Shown here: piece by piece, positions 17,401 through 26,076 of the stretch
Numbering within the stretch: position 1 is the stretch's first letter
Layout: the number at the start of each line of letters is the position of its first letter
Assembly: GCF_003944835.1 (NCBI RefSeq)
Contig: NZ_RWIV01000001.1
Location: 2,271,501-2,335,500, forward strand
Direction: 5' to 3'
DNA from: Bacillus sp. HMF5848
GTDB lineage: Bacteria; Bacillota; Bacilli; Bacillales; HMF5848
Length of the DNA stretch: 64,000 bases
Notes under the pieces: generated by a model
What the model was told of the DNA's origin: nothing
Database searches by the model: none
What the model saw: only the letters and a program-made list of their open reading frames with translations
Translations under genes and position numbers: made by a program

Positions 17401-18474
17401 CTAATCATGTACAGTTTGAAGTGCATATTTAACTAGACTCTCAACAAAAATAGGGAACTTTGCAAAGCGCGGGTCATTAGTTTGCCCTTTCTTAAATCGA
17501 TAATAGATTTGCTGACAAATAACAGCCAATTTAAAGTAAGCAAACGTTAGGTAGAAATCTATATTTGTAACGTCACGACCACTATTTTTAGCGTACGACT
17601 CTATAAATTTCTCTCTTGTGTAAAACCCTTTATGAATAGTAACTGGTGGTTTTCCGAGACCTGTTTTCAAAAGCTCTGGGTCATCTGCTTCAATCCAATA
17701 GCTCATAGCAACGCCTAAATCAGCAAGAGGATCTCCTACTGTAGTCATTTCCCAATCAAACAAACCTACCATAGAGGTTGCATCTTCAGAAAGCATGGCG
17801 TTGTTTAGTTTGTAGTCATAATGTATGATAGTTGAATCTCCGGAAGTTGGAATACTTGAAGCTAAATAGTTGGTTAAGTGGTCAAGTCCAGATACTTCAT
17901 CTATTTTCGCTTTATGAAAACGTTTAATCCAACTATGAACCTGACGCTCGAGAAATCCATCTGGCTTAGTTATAGATGCAAGTTTAGTAGCTTTATAATC
18001 TATAGAGTGGAGGTTAACAAGTTGATCAACCATTATTTGTGAAACACGTTCACACATATCTTCAGAAAAATTCATATTGTCAGGAAAAGATGTGTCTAAA
18101 ACAATCCCTTGCTTTCTCTCCATTAACAAGAAGTGACTTCCTATTACACTTGCATCATCACAAAAATGTAATGGACGTGGGGCAACTTTAAAATACGGAT
18201 TAATTTCTTGTAAAATAAAATGTTCTCTTTCCATATCATGAGCTTTAGGGGCAATTGGTCCAAGTGGAGGTCGACGTAAAACAGCTTGCCAACTACCTAC
18301 CGACAGCTCATAAGTTAAATTAGAATGGCCTGCTCCAAACTGCCTTATAGAAAGCTCTTCGTTTATGTTTGCTGGGTACTCCGTTAAATGCTCTTTCAAA
18401 TACTGATGTAAAGAGTTTATATTTAACTCCTCGCCACTTCTGACGGGAATCGTGTCACTATACGCTGTTGACAT
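17401..18474 (-). CDS. APH-type kinase resembling the ACAD10/11 N-terminal domain
   Basis: Aminoglycoside-phosphotransferase-fold kinase of 357 residues. The catalytic loop HYDYKLNN is at 218-225 (base Asp220, metal ligand Asn225). The metal-binding Asp240 lies in FDWE. The N-terminal stretch with RQFGAGHSNLTY, VLRRPPLG and KAHDMEREH is the pattern of the kinase half of human ACAD11 and of bacterial kinases that phosphorylate the 4-hydroxyl of 4-hydroxyacyl-CoAs (LvaA-like). It is therefore not expected to be an antibiotic-resistance gene. The start is the ATG at 18474 with AGGAG seven bases before it; the open frame runs further up without a ribosome site. It leads the sub-block kinase, ComB-like, acyl-CoA dehydrogenase. 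Confidence 0.85.
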   Translation of the reverse strand: MSTAYSDTIPVRSGEELNINSLHQYLKEHLTEYPANINEELSIRQFGAGHSNLTYELSVGSWQAVLRRPPLGPIAPKAHDMEREHFILQEINPYFKVAPRPLHFCDDASVIGSHFLLMERKQGIVLDTSFPDNMNFSEDMCERVSQIMVDQLVNLHSIDYKATKLASITKPDGFLERQVHSWIKRFHKAKIDEVSGLDHLTNYLASSIPTSGDSTIIHYDYKLNNAMLSEDATSMVGLFDWEMTTVGDPLADLGVAMSYWIEADDPELLKTGLGKPPVTIHKGFYTREKFIESYAKNSGRDVTNIDFYLTFAYFKLAVICQQIYYRFKKGQTNDPRFAKFPIFVESLVKYALQTVHD

Positions 18475-18734
18475 TTCCTCACTCCTAACCTGTATCAAAC
18501 TGCTGCAATCTTGTGCAAAGTGCCGTGCTACAACAGCCGATATTTTGTAACGTCCTTTCGTAATTATAAAAATAATCAAACAAACTCAGCTTAGGTTGTG
18601 GCGCACTTAATCTTTTGTCTTCTATCGTGCATTCCGCTACAATCAAAATCAAACAAAAAATCAACATTCTCCTTTAACACATACTTAATCAAAAACTCAA
18701 GGTGCCTTCACAAGAAATTCAAAATACTGCTCTA

Positions 18735-19151
18735 TTAACTCTCAAGTACTTCCCTTTGCAAATATTCTTCGAGTTTATAACGTAACGCGTCAGGAAGTCT
18801 TTCACTTTTTTGAGCATTAAAGTCAAAAAAGACGATAATCGCTTCGCCGCTTGCTATGAGCTGATTCGTATTGCTATCTAAGATGTCGTGAGCCAATTTA
18901 AAACTTTTTTGTCCTATTCTAGTGACAGTCGTTGTTACAGAAAGTTTTTGATTAAAATACGATTGGTTTAAGAAATCACATTTTGTAGAAGCCAAAATAA
19001 ACTCCCAACCGTCAGTACTCATGCCATATCCCAGTTCTTCAAAGAATCGGATTCTAGCTTCTTCTAAATAAATGAAATAACTTGTATTATTTACATGTCC
19101 CAGTGCGTCTGTTTCATTAAAACGCACTGTGACATTTGATACATGCTTCAA
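18735..19151 (-). CDS. Acyl-CoA thioesterase, hot-dog fold (YbgC/4-HBT-like)
   Basis: Hot-dog fold thioesterase of 138 residues. The catalytic motif RFNETDALGHVNNTSYFIYLEEAR near residues 9-32 contains the Asp found in 4-hydroxybenzoyl-CoA thioesterase-type enzymes. The open frame reaches 19292, but the extra part overlaps the crotonase gene in another frame. I choose the TTG at 19151 with GGAGG eight bases upstream. Likely role: hydrolysis of an acyl-CoA to free CoA. It is the third gene of block A. A 260-base stretch without a convincing gene separates it from the kinase gene, so a second promoter there is possible. Confidence 0.82.
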   Translation of the reverse strand: MKHVSNVTVRFNETDALGHVNNTSYFIYLEEARIRFFEELGYGMSTDGWEFILASTKCDFLNQSYFNQKLSVTTTVTRIGQKSFKLAHDILDSNTNQLIASGEAIIVFFDFNAQKSERLPDALRYKLEEYLQREVLES

Positions 19152-19173
19152 AACAAAAGCCTCCTTATATAAC

Positions 19174-19953
19174 TTAACGATGGGTAAACACTGGTCTTCG
19201 TTTTTCGATGAAAGCTGAGACGCCCTCGCGGATATCCTCTGTTTGAAACACCTCTTCAAACAGCTCTGCTTCATAATCAATTCCCTCATCAAGAGTTTTA
19301 TTTAGACCCACATTTACCGCTTGCTTTATTCTTGAAAGTGCTGGTAACGAATAGCGAGCGATTTTCGCAGCCATATTCTTTGCTTCAGAAAGACCTGTTC
19401 CACTCTCCACGATTCTATTAACTAAACCAATACGTTCTGCCTTAGCGGCTGAAATTGGTTCTCCTGTAAACATCATTTCTTTTGCTAGTGCCTCACCAAT
19501 TAATCGTGGTAAACGTTGTGTACCACCGCCACCTGGAAATAACCCAAGCTTGATTTCTGGCAAGCCAATTTGTGTATGCTCTTCAGCAATACGAATATCA
19601 CATGAAAGTGCCAATTCGCACCCGCCGCCAAAGGTAAGTCCGTTCAAAACAGCTATAGTCGGCTTAGGGAAGTTATCAATTTGATTTAGTACCGCATGAC
19701 TTTCAAGAAAATCACTTTTTATTCCCGTTTTCCCAATTAAGTTAGGAAACTCCTTAATGTCTGCCCCAGCCATAAAAGCTTTATTACCAGCACCTGTCAA
19801 TATGACAGCGACTGCCTCTTTATTTTCCTGCAATTCAGAGAAAGCCTCTGAAAGTTCTTGGAATACCTGCTTACTCATAACATTCAAAGGAGGATTATCA
19901 ATTGTTACAACTGCGACACCTTGCTCAACAAAATAGGACACTAGTTGACTCAT
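19174..19953 (-). CDS. Enoyl-CoA hydratase
   Basis: Crotonase-superfamily protein of 259 residues with both catalytic glutamates of true enoyl-CoA hydratases: Glu113 in GGGCELALSCD and Glu133 in IGLPEIKLG. The oxyanion segments are AFMAGADIKEF near 59-69 and FPGGGGTQRLPRLIG. It hydrates trans-2-enoyl-CoA to 3-hydroxyacyl-CoA. Its ATG overlaps the stop of the 3-hydroxyacyl-CoA dehydrogenase gene by one base, so the two consecutive beta-oxidation steps are translationally coupled. It differs from the PaaG-like paralogue at 13196-13972. Confidence 0.92.
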   Translation of the reverse strand: MSQLVSYFVEQGVAVVTIDNPPLNVMSKQVFQELSEAFSELQENKEAVAVILTGAGNKAFMAGADIKEFPNLIGKTGIKSDFLESHAVLNQIDNFPKPTIAVLNGLTFGGGCELALSCDIRIAEEHTQIGLPEIKLGLFPGGGGTQRLPRLIGEALAKEMMFTGEPISAAKAERIGLVNRIVESGTGLSEAKNMAAKIARYSLPALSRIKQAVNVGLNKTLDEGIDYEAELFEEVFQTEDIREGVSAFIEKRRPVFTHR

Positions 19954-20831
19954 TAATTTTTTACCCCTTCCTTAGCGTAATCATAAAAACCTTTTCCTGT
20001 TTTTCTACCAAGATGTCCAGCCTTTACTTTTTCCTCAATACAAGCTGCAGGTTTATCTTGTGGATCTCCCGTTTCTGCATATCGCTGTTGCATTACGAAA
20101 TAGCCAACATCAATACCCGATAAATCCATTAGCTCAAACGGACCAATGGGATGATTAAGTGCTTTACGACAAATTACGTCAATATCTTTATAATCGGCAA
20201 TTCCTGATTCATACAAATGAACCGCCTCACGCTGTAAGGCACCAAGAATCCGATTAGCAATAAAACCTGATATTTCTTTCCGTAGTAACACACCTGTGCG
20301 ACCGATCTGCTTACATACATTCATTGTTGTTTGCGCTGTTTCGTCAGATGTTTTGTCACTCATTACAACCTCAACACAATCCATAACGAGTGGTGGATAG
20401 AAGAAATGCATATTACATACCTTATCTGCTCGATTTGTGACGTCGGCTATCAATGAATTTACTATTGTAGAACTATTGCTTACAAGAATAGCGTGAGATG
20501 GTGTAATTTTATCAAGTTTTGCAAATAACTCTCTTTTAACATCAAGTTTTTCAACTACAGCCTCAATAACCAAATCTGCATTTGTTGCAGCATCCTCGAG
20601 GTCTGTCTTAAACTGTAATCTCGAAAATGCTGCATCTTTTGCATCCTCAGAAATTTTCCCCTTCGTTACCCATTTCTCCATAATACTTTGAAGGAGTGTG
20701 TCAGCCTTCTTTAATGCATCTTCGTTTACGTCCACAATAACGGTTTCGTAACCACCTAATGCACAGAGCATTCCAATTTGATGGCCCATTTGTCCCGCTC
20801 CAACTACACAAATATTTCGTATATTTTGCAC
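19953..20831 (-). CDS. 3-hydroxyacyl-CoA (3-hydroxybutyryl-CoA) dehydrogenase
   Basis: NAD-dependent dehydrogenase of 292 residues, the single-function length. The Rossmann motif VVGAGQMGHQIG is at 9-20, the substrate serine region is SNSSTIVNS, and the catalytic His is in MHFFYPP followed by VEVV. The C-terminal domain carries GFIANRI and HPIGPFELMDLSG. It oxidises 3-hydroxyacyl-CoA to 3-oxoacyl-CoA. It is the first gene of block A, preceded by a TetR-type operator that overlaps the likely promoter, and is coupled to the enoyl-CoA hydratase gene. Confidence 0.92.
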   Translation of the reverse strand: MQNIRNICVVGAGQMGHQIGMLCALGGYETVIVDVNEDALKKADTLLQSIMEKWVTKGKISEDAKDAAFSRLQFKTDLEDAATNADLVIEAVVEKLDVKRELFAKLDKITPSHAILVSNSSTIVNSLIADVTNRADKVCNMHFFYPPLVMDCVEVVMSDKTSDETAQTTMNVCKQIGRTGVLLRKEISGFIANRILGALQREAVHLYESGIADYKDIDVICRKALNHPIGPFELMDLSGIDVGYFVMQQRYAETGDPQDKPAACIEEKVKAGHLGRKTGKGFYDYAKEGVKN

Positions 20832-20850
20832 AAAAATCCTCTCCTCTTAT

Positions 20851-20868
20851 ATACTAACCAGTTAGTAT
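20851..20868. promoter_or_regulatory. Predicted TetR operator in front of block A
   Basis: ATACTAACCAGTTAGTAT is a palindrome with perfect 8-base arms around CA, 20 bases upstream of the block A start, where the -10 element should lie. The same sequence with a few changes occurs in front of block B (27309-27326). A TetR-family gene lies between the two blocks. Confidence 0.75.
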
Positions 20869-20903
20869 GTTATTTTTGTAAGATTAGGAAAATTCCTTTT
20901 ATA

Positions 20904-20918
20904 TCCCCGCAAAGGGGA
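20904..20918 (-). terminator. Weak hairpin after the TetR gene
   Basis: TCCCC and GGGGA pair around a 5-base loop just downstream of the tetR-type stop on the minus strand, followed by an AT-rich stretch. Short stem, so only a possible terminator. Confidence 0.35.
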
Positions 20919-20926
20919 ATGTATGT

Positions 20927-21487
20927 TTATGCTATTAAACCGTTCAAAATAAGGTCCATATATATGTCTGTTAATTGTTTATCATTAATTGGCCCAGATG
21001 GATTGTACCATTGATAGCTCCAATTAGTGACGCCTAATATAGCGAAACTCGTCATTTTGGCATTTAGATTGTTCCTAAATTCTCCCTTTTCCATTCCTTT
21101 CTCTACAATCTTCTCTACAACAATTCGAAAATTTTCTCTTTTTTCAATAATTTTTTCATAGTTGTCTTTACTTAAATGTCTCATTTCTCTGAAAAAGATG
21201 CGCGCTTGAGGTCCTTCCGTTTCAATTGCATGAACAAGTAGGTATACAATTTCGCGAAGTTTTTGTTTGCATGTATCTTCTATTTCGTTAATTTGTTTCT
21301 GATTTTCAAGTAGTGAATCAATATAGCCAAGATGTATATCCATTAATAGCTCTTCTTTGCTTGAATAATAGTAATAAAATGTCCCTTTTGTGACTCCAAT
21401 AGCTTCAACAATATCTTGAATACTTGTTTGGCTAAAGCCCTTCTTTTCAAACAGTATAATACTTTCATTTATAATATTTTCTTTCAT
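20927..21487 (-). CDS. TetR-family transcriptional regulator
   Basis: TetR-type repressor of 186 residues. The N-terminal helix-turn-helix runs from about residue 17 to 45 (GFSQTSIQDIVEAIGVTKGT then FYYYYSSKEELL). The C-terminal ligand domain is divergent, as usual. It lies between two beta-oxidation transcription units that both start with a matching palindrome, so it is most likely their repressor and probably senses an acyl-CoA, like FadR of Bacillus subtilis. I cannot prove orthology with FadR. Its own promoter region lacks that palindrome but is bracketed by a different 12-bp inverted repeat. Confidence 0.88.
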   Translation of the reverse strand: MKENIINESIILFEKKGFSQTSIQDIVEAIGVTKGTFYYYYSSKEELLMDIHLGYIDSLLENQKQINEIEDTCKQKLREIVYLLVHAIETEGPQARIFFREMRHLSKDNYEKIIEKRENFRIVVEKIVEKGMEKGEFRNNLNAKMTSFAILGVTNWSYQWYNPSGPINDKQLTDIYMDLILNGLIA

Positions 21488-21513
21488 TGCTTAACCCTCA
21501 CCATCTCTGTCAA

Positions 21514-21607
21514 AATTCGCTAAAATTATACCATATTCTGCCCCCTTGCAATATGTTTCACGCCAACAATTGTGTGTCAGCGTGAAACTTATTTGTTTTA
21601 GCGAATT
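21514..21607. promoter_or_regulatory. Promoter of the TetR gene inside nested inverted repeats
   Basis: On the minus strand a TATAAT (21525-21530) and TTGCAA (21546-21551) are 15 bases apart, somewhat short. A perfect 12-bp inverted repeat (21514-21525 and 21596-21607) brackets this promoter. Inside it lies a 9-bp hairpin (21555-21563 and 21580-21588), which probably ends transcription of the fatty acyl-CoA ligase gene. Confidence 0.5.
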
Positions 21608-21641
21608 GGTGATCACAAGCGAATGTACATCTAACATTCAG

Positions 21642-23249
21642 TTATTTCTGTAAAGCCTCCTCACGTAGTGCTCGACGCAATATTTTTCCTACATTAGTTT
21701 TTGGAAGCTCGTCACGAAACTCGACAATTTGAGGGACTTTATAAGCTGCCATGTTTTCTTTGCAATACGTTATAATTTCTTCCTCTGATACTTCTTTGTT
21801 TCCTTTCTTTACAACATAAGCTTTTACTGTTTCTCCGCGATATTTATCAGGAACACCAATAACAACAGCTTCTTGCACAGCTGGGTGCTCATAAATTACT
21901 TCTTCGATATCACGTGGGTAAATGTTAAAACCACTAGCAATAATCATATCTTTTTTACGATCAACAATGTACGTATAACCTTCCTCATCAACTTTTGCAA
22001 TATCCCCTGTAAATAACCAGCCATCACGAAGAGTTACTGCTGTTTCTTCAGGCATATTCCAGTATCCTTTCATTATCTGTGGTCCACGAATAATAAGCTC
22101 GCCTATTTGACCTGCAGGTACCTCTTCTGTTCCAGTGCCAACATCCACGACTTTGTATTCTGTAGAAGGAACGCCAATTCCAACACTACCAGGCTTTCTC
22201 TCGGCAAATGCAGGGTTACAATGAGTTGTTGGTGAAGCCTCTGACAATCCGTAGCCCTCTAATATTTTCGCTCCTGTTTTACCTTCAAATTCATTTAATA
22301 ATTCAACGGGCATAGGTGCACTACCGCTATTGCAAATACGAATACTATCAATACCATATTCTTCAGCCTTTGGGTGATTTGTTAAAGCAACGTATAGTGT
22401 CGGTACACCAGGGAAAATAGTAGGCTTTTCCGCCTTAATCGTGTTCAACAACTCATCAATATCAAAGCGAGGTAGCAGAATCATAGACGAGCCACCATAG
22501 ATAGATAGATTCATACAAGACGACATACCGAACACGTGGAATAATGGTATAACTGTTAAACAACGCTCTTTACCAAGCTCAAACTCTTCTTTAAAAAATT
22601 CAAACGACTGTAGTACATTTGCAACAACATTACGATGCGTTAGCATAGCCCCTTTTGAACGTCCTGTTGTACCACCTGTATACTGAAGAACTGCAATATC
22701 GTGTTCTGGATCAATTGCCACAGATTGTGGGGCCCCTTTTGCTGAACGTAAGAAATCCTCAAATCCAACAGCTTCATTATAAGTTTGTAAATCTTGAGAA
22801 AAACTTACAACAATGACATTTCGAATATTCGTGTTAGCTTTAATTGCTTGTAATCGAGGTAGCACCTGATCGAAAATAACAATTGTTTCAGCACCTGAAT
22901 CCTTCAAAATATATTCAAGTTCTCTTTCTACTAACATAGGATTAATTTGTGTAACAATAGCACCTGCTTTTAACGTTCCATAGTAAGAAATGACATATTG
23001 TGGACAGTTAGGTAACATTATCGCAACACGATCACCTTTTTTAACGGCATTATCTTGAAGAACAGATGCAAAACCGAATGTATATTGCAGTAACTCTTTG
23101 TATAATATCCGCTTATGATAAAAGACAAGTGCCTCATTATCAGGATACTTTTGTGCCGTTTCCAACAAAATATTAGGTAACGTCGTGTTAGGAATATCAA
23201 TGGTATGTGAAATTGTATCAGGGTAATGCTTTTGCCAAACCTTTTCCAT
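21642..23249 (-). CDS. Long-chain fatty acid-CoA ligase (FadD/LcfB-like)
   Basis: AMP-forming acyl-CoA ligase of 535 residues. The AMP-binding signature YTGGTTGRSKG is at 190-200, GYGLSEASP follows, the hinge region is DRKKDMIIASGFNIYPRDIEE, and the catalytic lysine is near residue 522 in PKTNVGKILRR. It is closest in pattern to Bacillus long-chain ligases of the LcfA/LcfB type. It activates fatty acids to acyl-CoA at the membrane face. It is the last gene of block B, 26 bases after an SDR gene, and is followed by a hairpin. The other ligase in the island, at 3849-5525, diverges in length and sequence. Confidence 0.92.
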   Translation of the reverse strand: MEKVWQKHYPDTISHTIDIPNTTLPNILLETAQKYPDNEALVFYHKRILYKELLQYTFGFASVLQDNAVKKGDRVAIMLPNCPQYVISYYGTLKAGAIVTQINPMLVERELEYILKDSGAETIVIFDQVLPRLQAIKANTNIRNVIVVSFSQDLQTYNEAVGFEDFLRSAKGAPQSVAIDPEHDIAVLQYTGGTTGRSKGAMLTHRNVVANVLQSFEFFKEEFELGKERCLTVIPLFHVFGMSSCMNLSIYGGSSMILLPRFDIDELLNTIKAEKPTIFPGVPTLYVALTNHPKAEEYGIDSIRICNSGSAPMPVELLNEFEGKTGAKILEGYGLSEASPTTHCNPAFAERKPGSVGIGVPSTEYKVVDVGTGTEEVPAGQIGELIIRGPQIMKGYWNMPEETAVTLRDGWLFTGDIAKVDEEGYTYIVDRKKDMIIASGFNIYPRDIEEVIYEHPAVQEAVVIGVPDKYRGETVKAYVVKKGNKEVSEEEIITYCKENMAAYKVPQIVEFRDELPKTNVGKILRRALREEALQK

Positions 23250-23275
23250 ACTTTCATTCTCCTTTTCAACTTTTT

Positions 23276-24028
23276 TTAGAAAGGTAAGCCGCCGCCGTCT
23301 ATTGATAACGTTGTGCCAGTAATAAAGGAAGCATCATCACTAGCTAAAAACAACACCGCCTTCGCCACCTCATCAGGTTGGCCAATACGCCCAAGTGCAT
23401 TCGCTCTAGAAATAATTGGCCAGCGCCGCTCATCCTCACGCCAATGTTTAACAATGGCGGTATCAATAACTCCAGGTGCTATAGCATTTATACGTACTCC
23501 TTGCTTTCCATACTCTAATGCAGCATTTTGAGTCAGTAAGATGACACCGCCTTTAGATGCATTGTAAGCCGCCATATATTTTTTACCTTTTAAGCCTAAT
23601 AAGCTAGATGTATTCACAACAGCTCCACCACCACGTTTGATAAGCTCTGGTATAGCATATTTCATGCCAAGAAAGACGGCATCAAGGTTCACATTGAGAA
23701 CGGATTGCCATTCAGAAAAAGACAAATCAGCTAGTTTTTTCTCCTCATGACCGATACCTGCATTATTAAATAACACATCAATGCCACCAAATGCCTTAAC
23801 ACCTTGCGTAACGAGTGCATCCACTTCCTTTTCAACCGTAACATTCGCTTGTATAAAAAGTGCTTCTCCTCCAGACTCTCGAACTAACGCCTCTGTTTCA
23901 GAGCCTAAGGCTTCATCAATATCTGATACAATTACTTTAGCACCTTCAATAGCAAACTGAAGTGCTGTTGCTCGGCCAATACCACCTCCAGCACCTGTAA
24001 TTAAAACCACCTTATCTTCAAATCTCAT
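23276..24028 (-). CDS. Short-chain dehydrogenase/reductase (SDR)
   Basis: Classical SDR of 250 residues. The cofactor site TGAGGGIGRA is near 11-20, an acidic residue ends the second strand (VSDID), which favours NAD over NADP, and NNAG is present. The active-site Tyr and Lys are in YNASKGG. The C-terminal GTTLSIDGGGLPF is typical. Its start is three bases after the thiolase stop, so the two are tightly coupled. It may oxidise a 3-hydroxyacyl-CoA for the thiolase, or a secondary alcohol released upstream. Confidence 0.88.
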   Translation of the reverse strand: MRFEDKVVLITGAGGGIGRATALQFAIEGAKVIVSDIDEALGSETEALVRESGGEALFIQANVTVEKEVDALVTQGVKAFGGIDVLFNNAGIGHEEKKLADLSFSEWQSVLNVNLDAVFLGMKYAIPELIKRGGGAVVNTSSLLGLKGKKYMAAYNASKGGVILLTQNAALEYGKQGVRINAIAPGVIDTAIVKHWREDERRWPIISRANALGRIGQPDEVAKAVLFLASDDASFITGTTLSIDGGGLPF

Positions 24029-24031
24029 AAA

Positions 24032-25201
24032 TTACCCTCTTTCTAAAATTGTCGCTATTCCTTGACCACCACCGATGCAAGCCGTTATAAGCGCGAATCG
24101 TGCTTGACGTCTCTTTAATTCATACACAGCTTTCGTTGCTAAAATAGCACCAGTGGCACCTAGTGGATGACCATGAGCAATGGCACCGCCATTTACATTT
24201 ACTTTGTTACAATCAAAATGCAGTTCACGATCACATGCGATGACTTGAGCAGCAAACGCTTCATTTATCTCAATTAAATCAATATCATCTAATGACAGCC
24301 GAGCCTTTTTTAACACTTTTTTTGTAGCAGGAACTGGTCCAATTCCCATAATATTAGGATCAACTCCAGCAACTGCATATTCCCGTACAGTAGCGAGTAT
24401 TGGTAATCCAAGAGATTGTGCTTTTTCTCGCGACATAACTATTACAGCAGAGGCAGCATCATTCAAACCAGAACTAGATCCAGCAGTAACAGTACCTTCT
24501 TCCCGAAAAGCAGCACGTAGCTTCCCTAATACTTGTAGCGTCGTATCAGGTCTAGGGTGTTCATCTTTTGTGAACAGTAACGGGCCTCCCTTTCGCTGTG
24601 GAATTCTTACTTGTACTATTTGCTCTTCGAAAACACCATCTTTCATAGCCTTGGCCATTTTCTGTTGACTTTCATACGCAAACAAGTCTTGTTCTTCACG
24701 ACTAATATTGTACTTTTCAACAAGATTTTCAGCTGTAATACCCATGGGTGGGTCACCAATTCTCTTTGGTGATAATTGTGCTATTTTAAACTTTGGTGGC
24801 AAAGAACTAAACGCTTTACTTTGACGCTCTAATAAGTGAGGGGCTCTTGACATACTTTCAGTCCCCCCAGCTATGTAAACATCACCATCACCCGCTTTAA
24901 TTGCTTGTGCTGCTAGATTAATAGCATTTAATCCAGACCCACACTGTCTATCCACAGTTAAACCGGGAATGTTTAGCGATAATCCTGTTTCTAGTGCTGT
25001 TAATCTAGCTATATTTCCACCACCACTCAACACGTTTCCAAAAATCACATCATCGACCATATCCCCTGAAACATTAGCACGTTTCATTGCTTCTTGAATT
25101 ACGATTGCTCCATATTCATGGGCTTCTAAAGTTGCCAGTGATCCCCCTTGTTTTGCGATAGGAGTACGGACTGCGGCAACAATCACAGCATCTCGATTCA
25201 C
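24032..25201 (-). CDS. Acetyl-CoA C-acyltransferase (thiolase)
   Basis: Thiolase of 389 residues with all catalytic residues: the acyl-accepting Cys87 in DRQCGSG, His345 in GHPLGATG and Cys375 in CIGGGQG. NEAFAAQ is also intact. It cleaves 3-oxoacyl-CoA to acetyl-CoA and a shortened acyl-CoA, the last step of each beta-oxidation round. The reverse, biosynthetic reaction is possible, but the operon favours degradation. It starts 77 bases after an SDR gene and is followed after three bases by another SDR gene. Confidence 0.92.
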   Translation of the reverse strand: MNRDAVIVAAVRTPIAKQGGSLATLEAHEYGAIVIQEAMKRANVSGDMVDDVIFGNVLSGGGNIARLTALETGLSLNIPGLTVDRQCGSGLNAINLAAQAIKAGDGDVYIAGGTESMSRAPHLLERQSKAFSSLPPKFKIAQLSPKRIGDPPMGITAENLVEKYNISREEQDLFAYESQQKMAKAMKDGVFEEQIVQVRIPQRKGGPLLFTKDEHPRPDTTLQVLGKLRAAFREEGTVTAGSSSGLNDAASAVIVMSREKAQSLGLPILATVREYAVAGVDPNIMGIGPVPATKKVLKKARLSLDDIDLIEINEAFAAQVIACDRELHFDCNKVNVNGGAIAHGHPLGATGAILATKAVYELKRRQARFALITACIGGGQGIATILERG

Positions 25202-25278
25202 ACTTTTCCTCCTTAAAACCCGTAATTGAATACGCTTCCAAAAATATATTCAGCCTGTCTGAATTATATTCTCAATAC

Positions 25279-26052
25279 TTATAACGCATGAGTACCACCA
25301 TCAACAATAATGACATCACCGGTCATAAAATTTGCTGCATTTGATGAAAGCAACAATGCCACCCCTTTTAAATCATCCTCACCACCGAATTTTCTTAGCG
25401 GTGTACTATTTAATATAGTATCTTTACTTCTTTCAATTAAAGGTGTAGACATTTTGGTTGGAAAAAATCCCGGTGCAATGGCATTCACTTGTATATTATA
25501 TTGACCCCATTTAACAGCTAAATCCTTTGTAAAGGTGATAACGGCTCCTTTGCTCGTATTGTAACCGATCGTATCCATATAACGAGGGTCTGTGCCTCCA
25601 AGACCTGCTACTGAAGCAATGTTAATTATTTTCCCTTGCTTTCTATCAATCATATGCCTTCCTACTTCTTGACTCATTAAAAATGTTCCAGTCACATTAA
25701 CATCAATAACCTTCTTCCACGCTTCTAACGGCATATCTACAGCTGGAGCGCCCCATGTAGCACCACTGTTATTAATTAAAATATCTATCGTGCCAAACTT
25801 ATTAATAGTTTCTTCGACAACACGTTTTATATCATCAGGATTTGTCACATCACATGCCAACGCTAAAGTTTCTACCCCTAACTCTGTTAATTCATTCGCT
25901 ACCTCTTGACACGCTTCCACCTTCCGTGAACATAGGACAACGTTTGCCCCCGCTTCTGCCAGTCCTCTAGCCATTTGTTCACCTAAACCACGGCCGCCCC
26001 CTGTTATAATGGCAGTTTTTCCATTTAATCTAAATAAATCTAAAACATGCAT
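25279..26052 (-). CDS. Short-chain dehydrogenase/reductase (gluconate 5-dehydrogenase-like)
   Basis: Classical SDR of 257 residues from the ATG at 26052, which has GGAAGG seven bases upstream; an ATG six codons earlier is less well placed. The motif TGGGRGLGEQMA follows the first strand. CSRK after the second strand suggests NADP preference. NNSGATWGAP and the YNTSKGA active site are present. The family label gluconate 5-dehydrogenase is common for this subtype but rarely reflects the true substrate. It is the second gene of block B, 24 bases after the ACAD11-type dehydrogenase, so it probably acts next to that enzyme, perhaps on a hydroxyacyl intermediate. Confidence 0.87.
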   Translation of the reverse strand: MHVLDLFRLNGKTAIITGGGRGLGEQMARGLAEAGANVVLCSRKVEACQEVANELTELGVETLALACDVTNPDDIKRVVEETINKFGTIDILINNSGATWGAPAVDMPLEAWKKVIDVNVTGTFLMSQEVGRHMIDRKQGKIINIASVAGLGGTDPRYMDTIGYNTSKGAVITFTKDLAVKWGQYNIQVNAIAPGFFPTKMSTPLIERSKDTILNSTPLRKFGGEDDLKGVALLLSSNAANFMTGDVIIVDGGTHAL

Positions 26053-26076
26053 GTATAAACCTTCCTTCATTAATAT

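Noticed and set aside
17401-18474. APH-fold kinase as aminoglycoside resistance gene
   Set aside because: Sequence features and operon context match the ACAD11/LvaA-type acyl-CoA kinases rather than antibiotic kinases.
18485-18667. A 60-codon minus-strand frame between the thioesterase and kinase genes
   Set aside because: The AAAGGAG sequence touches the first ATG with only one base between, the protein has no recognisable pattern, and it overlaps the kinase ribosome-site region. More likely leader DNA.
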